DNA of 64,000 nt from Lysobacter sp. yr284. Lineage in GTDB: Bacteria > Pseudomonadota > Gammaproteobacteria > Xanthomonadales > Xanthomonadaceae. The stretch lies in contig NZ_FNPT01000001.1 of assembly GCF_900107375.1 (NCBI RefSeq), positions 992,001 to 1,056,000 of the forward strand, given 5' to 3'. The translations under genes were made by a program, and so were the position numbers. The number at the start of each line of letters is the position of its first letter. Within the stretch, counting starts at the first letter, position 1. Positions 59,291 to 64,000 of this stretch are shown one piece after another. Below the pieces are notes generated by a model, which saw nothing but the letters and a program-made list of their open reading frames with translations, was not told where the DNA came from and made no database searches.

Positions 59291-61081
59291 ATGAGCACTT
59301 ACAAAGCCCCCCTGACCGACATGCGTTTCGTCCTGTTCGACGTGCTCGGCGCCGAAGCGCAGTTCCAGCGCCTGGGTTACGCCGACGCCACCCGCGACGT
59401 GCTCGACGCGGTGCTGGAGGAAGGCGCGCGCTTCAACGAGACCGTGCTCGCCCCGCTCAACGCGGTCGGCGACCAGATCGGCTGCAAGCACGACAAGGCC
59501 ACCGGCGCGGTGACCACGCCGCCGGGCTTCAAGCAGGCCTACGACCAGTTCGTCGACGGCGGCTGGTCCGGCCTCACCGCCGAAACCCAGTTCGGCGGCC
59601 AGGGCATGCCGCACGCCGCCGGCGTGCCGCTCAAGGAAATGATCGACGCGGCCAACCTGGCCTGGGGCAACTTCCCGCTGCTCTCGCACGGCGCCACCGA
59701 GGCGCTGCTGCACCACGGCGAGCAGTGGCAGCAGGAAGTGTTCCTCAAGCCGCTGGTGGAAGGCCGCTGGACCGGCACCATGTGCCTCACCGAACCGCAC
59801 TGCGGCACCGACCTGGGCCTGCTCAAGACCCGCGCCGAACCGCAGGCCGACGGTTCGTACTCGATCAGCGGCACCAAGATCTTCATCACCGCCGGCGAGC
59901 ACGACCTCACCGACAACATCATCCACCTGGTGCTCGCGCGCCTGCCGGACGCGCCGGCCGGCAGCAAGGGCATCTCGCTGTTCATCGTGCCGAAGGTGAA
60001 AGTCGCGCGCGACGGCAGCGTCGGCGACGCCAACGCGGTGCGCTGCGGCAGCCTCGAACACAAGATGGGCATCCACGGCTCGGCCACGTGCGTGATGAAC
60101 TTCGACGGCGCCCAGGGCTATCTGATCGGCGAGCCGAACAAGGGCCTGATGGCGATGTTTACCATGATGAACACCGCCCGCCTCGCGGTCGGCCTGCAGG
60201 GCCTGGGCCTGAGCGACCGCGCGCTGCAGAACGCGCTGCGCTACTCGCGCGATCGCCTGCAAATGCGCGCGCTGTCGGGCACCAAGTTCCCCGAGCTGCC
60301 GGCCGACCCGATCATCGTCCACCCCGACGTGCGGCGCATGCTGCTGACCTGCAAGGCGCTGGTCGAAGGCGGCCGCGCGATGGGCTACGACGCCGCGCTG
60401 CTGGTCGACATCGCCCACGCCTCGCCGGACGAGAAGGAACGCGTCGAGGCCGACGCGCTGATCGGCTTCATGACCCCGATCGTCAAGGCCTGCCTCACCG
60501 AATGGGGCGTGGAATGCACCTACCACGCGCTGCAGTGCTTCGGCGGCCACGGCTACATCGCCGAACACGGCATGGAGCAGCTCGCCCGCGACGCGCGCAT
60601 CACCACCTTGTACGAAGGCACCACCGGCATCCAGGCGCTGGACCTGCTCGGCCGCAAGGTCATGCAGCTGCAAGGCGCCGGCCTGCAGGCGATGCTGGCC
60701 AAGATCGAGGCCTTCTGCGCGCAGAACGAGAACAACGCGGCGGTGTCGGAATTCGTCGCGCCGCTGCGCAAGGCCTGCGGCGAGTGGCTGCAGCTGACGA
60801 TGTCGGTCGGCAAGCGCGCGGCGGCCAACGCCGACGAGGTCGGCGCGGCTTCGTACGACTACCTGTTCTACTCGGGCTACGTCTGCCTCGCCTACTGGTG
60901 GGCGCGCAGCGTCGCCGCGGCCGAGGCCTCGGGCCAGAGCCAGGCGTTCAAGGACGGCAAGCGCGAGACCGCGCGTTTCTACTTCGCCCGCCTGCTGCCG
61001 CGCACCCAGGCGCACAAGGCCGCGATCGACAGCGGCACCGCGCCGCTGATGGCGCTGGCGGCGGAAGGCTTCGACGCGTGA
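59291..61081 (+). CDS. Acyl-CoA dehydrogenase
   Basis: 596 aa, the length of the long FadE-like/AcdA2 class with an added C-terminal domain. It starts with the AcdN-type segment YKAPLTDMRFVLFDVLGAEA. The FAD-binding region has MCLTEPHCGTDLGLLKTRAE, and ISGTKIFITAGEHDL follows. The catalytic base is Glu442 in TLYEGTTGIQALDLLGRK. It oxidises acyl-CoA to trans-2-enoyl-CoA in beta-oxidation; chain length cannot be read from sequence. The stop overlaps the GTG of the next gene. Confidence 0.93.
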   Translation: MSTYKAPLTDMRFVLFDVLGAEAQFQRLGYADATRDVLDAVLEEGARFNETVLAPLNAVGDQIGCKHDKATGAVTTPPGFKQAYDQFVDGGWSGLTAETQFGGQGMPHAAGVPLKEMIDAANLAWGNFPLLSHGATEALLHHGEQWQQEVFLKPLVEGRWTGTMCLTEPHCGTDLGLLKTRAEPQADGSYSISGTKIFITAGEHDLTDNIIHLVLARLPDAPAGSKGISLFIVPKVKVARDGSVGDANAVRCGSLEHKMGIHGSATCVMNFDGAQGYLIGEPNKGLMAMFTMMNTARLAVGLQGLGLSDRALQNALRYSRDRLQMRALSGTKFPELPADPIIVHPDVRRMLLTCKALVEGGRAMGYDAALLVDIAHASPDEKERVEADALIGFMTPIVKACLTEWGVECTYHALQCFGGHGYIAEHGMEQLARDARITTLYEGTTGIQALDLLGRKVMQLQGAGLQAMLAKIEAFCAQNENNAAVSEFVAPLRKACGEWLQLTMSVGKRAAANADEVGAASYDYLFYSGYVCLAYWWARSVAAAEASGQSQAFKDGKRETARFYFARLLPRTQAHKAAIDSGTAPLMALAAEGFDA

Positions 61082-61521
61082 TCGCGCGCGGCGCGCGCGC
61101 GCAGCCGGCCACGCGCCGGCTGCGCGCCTGCGTCGCGATCATCGCCGCTGCGATCCTCGCGGCCTGTTCGCAACCGGCGCCGCCGCCCACCGAGTTTGCG
61201 GGCGGCATCGCCATACCGGCCGGCGCCGCCGGCCTGCGCGAGCACGTCGACGACGGCTTCCGCAGCATGACCGCGTACTACCGCTTCGAACTGCCGCCGC
61301 AGCAGTTGCCGGCGCTGACCGTGGCGCTGCGCTGCAGCCTCGGCGATGCCGGCACCGGTCCGCGTCCCGCGGGCGCCGGCGACCCCGCCTGGTTCGCGCC
61401 GGATCCGAGCCATCCGCATCGCCGCTGCCAGAGCCAGCTGGCGTCGGGCTGGTTCTACGAACTCGAGGTCGACCTCGCCCGGCCCGAGCGCTACGTCGTC
61501 TATCTGATCGCCTTCAGTTGA
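61078..61521 (+). CDS. Small lipoprotein, unknown function
   Basis: 147 aa from GTG 61078, overlapping the dehydrogenase stop (GTGA). The N-terminus is basic, then CVAIIAAAILAAC gives a lipobox. The mature part has two further Cys (LRCSLGDAG and RRCQSQLASG) and ends YELEVDLARPERYVVYLIAF. No family recognised. It is translationally coupled to the acyl-CoA dehydrogenase gene. Confidence 0.6.
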   Translation: MIARGARAQPATRRLRACVAIIAAAILAACSQPAPPPTEFAGGIAIPAGAAGLREHVDDGFRSMTAYYRFELPPQQLPALTVALRCSLGDAGTGPRPAGAGDPAWFAPDPSHPHRRCQSQLASGWFYELEVDLARPERYVVYLIAFS

Positions 61522-61588
61522 GCCGCCCGCGGCGGCCCGCAAAAACGCGTTCCCGACCGCTCGCGCACCGACCGCCGGCACGCCCGTC

Positions 61589-61617
61589 TACACAAAATGT
61601 AACCGACAGGGTATAAG
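61589..61617 (+). promoter_or_regulatory. Promoter just upstream of HNH gene
   Basis: TATAAG at 61612-61617, good -10 match, with TACACA at 61589-61594 as a weak -35 at 17-base spacing. It overlaps the inverted repeat TACA-CAAAA-TGTA. The expected start of transcription (about 61624) is only five bases from the ATG. Confidence 0.55.
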
Positions 61618-61628
61618 CTCACTCTCCG

Positions 61629-62342
61629 ATGGAGACCGATAGAGCGAAGATCCGCCTGGTCCGCACCGGAACCCACGCTGAAATGCTTCAGCGTGAGCCG
61701 GAAGTCTCCGGTGTCGGCGAGCCCTACTCGCCCTGGACCGGTCCGCGCGCAGTGCCGCGCAATCCCCTGGAACGCCTGAATTCGGTGCGGCTGCTGTCGC
61801 TCGATGCGCATGGGCGCGTGCTCGACTGGATGAACTGGCAGGACGCCGCCTGCCTGTACGCGCGCGGCGCGGTCGCCTGGACCCTCGGCGACCCGTGCCT
61901 GCAGGTGCACGGCGGCATCAACCGCTTCACCGGCGAGCGCAGCGTGCTCGAACTGCACCCGATCGTCGCCGCGCGCGGCCACGCCCGCCCCGGCGCGCTC
62001 GACCCGACCCCGGCGCTGACCAACGCCGCGCTGTTCGCGCGCGACGGCCACCTGTGCATGTACTGCGGCCACGATTTCCACCGCCCGCACCTCACCCGCG
62101 ACCACGTCGTGCCGGTGTCCAAGGGCGGCCGCGACATCTGGGAGAACGTGGTCGCCGCCTGCTTCGGCTGCAATTCGCGCAAGGGCAACCGCACCCCGCA
62201 GCAGGCCGGCATGCCGCTGCTGGCGGTGCCGTACCGGCCGAGCTGGGTCGAGCACCTGATCCTGTCGAACAGGAACATCCTGGCCGACCAGATGGCGTTC
62301 TTGAAAAACCAGCTGCCGAAGAACTCGCGCCGGCTCGGATAG
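61629..62342 (+). CDS. HNH endonuclease family protein
   Basis: 237 aa. The HNH motif occupies about 135-190: CMYCGHDFHRPHLTRDHVVP with the metal His, then SKGGRDIWENVVAACFGCNS and RKGN. Two CxxC pairs (CMYC and CFGC) suggest structural zinc. The N-terminal 60 residues are poorly conserved-looking, and the ATG at 61629 may be leaderless given the promoter position. Widespread HNH proteins of this size have no proven substrate; nuclease activity is inferred from the motif. Confidence 0.85.
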   Translation: METDRAKIRLVRTGTHAEMLQREPEVSGVGEPYSPWTGPRAVPRNPLERLNSVRLLSLDAHGRVLDWMNWQDAACLYARGAVAWTLGDPCLQVHGGINRFTGERSVLELHPIVAARGHARPGALDPTPALTNAALFARDGHLCMYCGHDFHRPHLTRDHVVPVSKGGRDIWENVVAACFGCNSRKGNRTPQQAGMPLLAVPYRPSWVEHLILSNRNILADQMAFLKNQLPKNSRRLG

Positions 62343-62484
62343 AAGCCGTGAACGCGGTCGCAGTATCGCGGCCGGCGTCACCGCCGATGTGCCGGTGTAC
62401 GCGCATAAGCGACGCAAAACGCTCGTTGACGACATTACGGTCGTCCCGGACACTCGTCGCCATCGACTTACGGACACATTCGCG

Positions 62485-63699
62485 ATGCCTTTGACCCTCG
62501 GTCTGACCGGAATGGACCCGGCGACGGAGTCTGCGCTGCAGACCGCTTTCAAGGTAGCCAACACCCGCCTGGGCAGCCGCTGGAGCCTGGTGCCGGAGCA
62601 GCAGGCCGATTTCGTGGTGGTCGACATGGACAGCATGTACGGACCGATGAGCTGGCTGCGCCTGCATGCCGCGGGCAAGTCGGTGATCGCGCTGACCGCG
62701 GCCCAGCGCACCCAGGCCGACTTCCTGCTCGGCCATCCCTTCAGCGCCGACACCATCGCCGAGCTGCTGGGCGAGATCGCCGGACAGAACGGCGAGCCGC
62801 TGCCGGCCGTCGCCGCGGCGCCCAAGGCGGTCGAGATCCCGCAGCAGCCGCGCACCGACCCGACCGCGGCGCTGCCCGACGTGGTGGTGGAACTGCTGCA
62901 GACCGACCTGGCCCAGGCCAAGGCGGCGGCGCCCGCGGCTGCGGCCGCAGCGGCCGCGCCTGCGGAAACTACGGCAGCGCCTGTCGCGCCGCCCGCACCC
63001 GTTGCGCCTGCCGCACCGGTCGCAGCGCCCGCCGTGGCCGCCGCGCCCGCGACGCCCGCCCCGGCCGCGCCCGCGACACCGGCCCCGGCCGCGCCGGCTC
63101 CGGGCCCGGTCGCGCCCGCCGCCGTTGCCGGCATCACCGCCCGCGGCGACGGCCTGCTCGACTGGCTGGTCGCCGGCCGCCTGCGCGGCTTGCTGCGCGT
63201 GGGCAGCGGCGAGGAGCGCCTGCTGATCGACGCCGACCAGCGCCGCTACCACGGCCCGGCCGCGCTCAAGCCGCTGGCGGGGCTGTTCGAACGCGGTTTC
63301 GCTTCGTCCGAATTCGAACTGCTGCCGGCCGCGCAGTGGGACGCCGCCGCCGCGCAGTTGGGCGCGCCGATGCCGCTGGCGCGGCTGGTGTGGTTCGGCA
63401 ACCTGCTCGCCGGCCGCGGCCGCCTCGCCCCGGGCCACGACCCGGCGCGCCGCTACCGCATGACCAAGTGGCCGCAGACCGAGCGCGAGTACCCCAAGCA
63501 CTTCCGCATCGCCACGGTGATGATGAAGGGCCTCTCGCACCTGTCCGAGATCGCCGAGGCCAGCGGCGTGAGCGAGGCCGAAGTCGCCGATTTCATCAAC
63601 GCCAACCTCGCCACCGGCTTCGCCGAGCCCGAGGGCGATCCGCCGCCGGCCGAACAGGCCAAGTCCGGCGGCCTGTTCGGGCGCCTGCGCGGCCGCTGA
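62485..63699 (+). CDS. Two-domain protein with Ala/Pro linker, unknown function
   Basis: 404 aa. Domain 1 (about 1-105) has a response-regulator-like alternation of strands and helices (LGLTGMDPATESALQTAFKV, ADFVVVDMDSMYGPMSWLRL) but lacks a standard phospho-acceptor site. An Ala/Pro linker spans about 150-225. Domain 2 (about 230-385) ends in a helical module with HLSEIAEASGVSEAEVADFI, which looks like a winged-helix or helical DNA/protein-binding unit. No signal peptide. No family recognised. dxs begins 230 bases downstream. Confidence 0.65.
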   Translation: MPLTLGLTGMDPATESALQTAFKVANTRLGSRWSLVPEQQADFVVVDMDSMYGPMSWLRLHAAGKSVIALTAAQRTQADFLLGHPFSADTIAELLGEIAGQNGEPLPAVAAAPKAVEIPQQPRTDPTAALPDVVVELLQTDLAQAKAAAPAAAAAAAAPAETTAAPVAPPAPVAPAAPVAAPAVAAAPATPAPAAPATPAPAAPAPGPVAPAAVAGITARGDGLLDWLVAGRLRGLLRVGSGEERLLIDADQRRYHGPAALKPLAGLFERGFASSEFELLPAAQWDAAAAQLGAPMPLARLVWFGNLLAGRGRLAPGHDPARRYRMTKWPQTEREYPKHFRIATVMMKGLSHLSEIAEASGVSEAEVADFINANLATGFAEPEGDPPPAEQAKSGGLFGRLRGR

Positions 63700-63928
63700 G
63701 CGGCTGCGTCCGGGCGTCGCAGGCCTCGGTCGGGGGGGGTTCTCGCGAATGCCGGCCAACGCGCGCCAACGGCGCGCTACGGTCGTCAACAGCGGTATGG
63801 CGGGCTTGGCGCGCCGGCCTGACGAAATCTGGCCGAAGGCACCAGTCTGAACCTGGAATCGTCACACTTCTTGCCCGCCTCACACGTCGGCGGGACAATG
63901 CCCGACCAGCTGAACGCCCGTGGTCGTA

Positions 63929-64000
63929 ATGATCGATTCGCAGCGCTACCCGCGTCTTTCCCGCATTCAGGTCCCCGCCGACCTGCGCCGCTTTCCTGAA
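63929..64000 (+). CDS. dxs: 1-deoxy-D-xylulose-5-phosphate synthase (5' end, cut by window)
   Basis: 24 codons to the window edge. The product starts MIDSQRYPRLSRIQVPADLR, which closely matches the N-terminus of Xanthomonadaceae Dxs (PRLSRIQTPxDLRxF). Dxs makes the first committed intermediate of the MEP isoprenoid pathway. The rest lies outside the window, so the call rests on this short stretch only. Confidence 0.75.
   Translation, partial: MIDSQRYPRLSRIQVPADLRRFPE

Overview
The window is about 70% GC, with third codon positions almost always G or C. It reads as a chromosomal segment of a Lysobacter-like member of the Xanthomonadaceae (Gammaproteobacteria). Three things support this: the housekeeping order secF-secD-yajC-tgt-queA, the block ferredoxin / coaD / rsmD / ftsY / mutY / yggX, and seven intergenic REP-like element pairs built on the core GTAGGAGCGGCGC(A/G)AGCCGCGACCGCG. 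The genus is inferred; no rRNA is present to confirm it.

Layout. 0-2.8 kb: AAA ATPase / membrane protein / TPR protein operon. 2.9-4.6 kb: rhomboid protease, alkyltransferase-like protein and a YbjN-like protein. 4.8-9.0 kb: Pit phosphate transporter with its DUF47 partner, then a CorC/CNNM-type CBS protein and an ExoD-like membrane protein. 9.1-12.3 kb: PhnD-like binding protein translationally coupled to a GGDEF-EAL protein. 12.4-22.4 kb: trmJ, suhB, a methyltransferase, a GFA protein, then secF-secD-yajC, tgt and queA. 22.7-24.5 kb: DesK/DesR-like two-component pair. 25.1-29.0 kb: class III aminotransferase behind an unusual AT-rich leader, small hypothetical genes and upp. 29.3-33.9 kb: TMEM43-like protein with an MBL-fold hydrolase, ggt and a 4Fe-4S ferredoxin. 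34.3-40.7 kb: lipoprotein, coaD, rsmD, ftsY, AsmA-like gene, mutY, yggX. 40.8-45.2 kb: accessory stretch with small secreted Cys-containing proteins, a yjhX(topAI)-yjhQ-like toxin/acetyltransferase operon with a leader peptide, and an integrase remnant abutting tRNA-Phe. 46.9-49.2 kb: a putative Xanthomonadales type IV secretion effector (HExxH metallopeptidase plus XVIPCD-like tail) behind a lipoprotein that is probably its immunity protein. 49.8-58.4 kb: frameshifted Tat-type subtilase, a secreted protein, then FHA-GAF protein, Ser/Thr kinase-TPR, histidine kinase and NarL-type regulator. 58.7-64.0 kb: LEA14-like lipoprotein, acyl-CoA dehydrogenase, small lipoprotein, HNH endonuclease, an Ala/Pro-linker protein and the 5' end of dxs.

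The two most interesting loci are these. (1) yjhX-yjhQ, 41185-42226 minus: a TTGACA promoter, an 8-codon leader ORF with its own ribosome site, a 9-bp hairpin starting in the leader stop codon, then the toxin gene. This is the arrangement expected of ribosome-stalling attenuation. (2) The overlapping lipoprotein/metallopeptidase-XVIPCD pair, 46924-49198 minus, which looks like an antibacterial effector/immunity pair with no secretion genes nearby.
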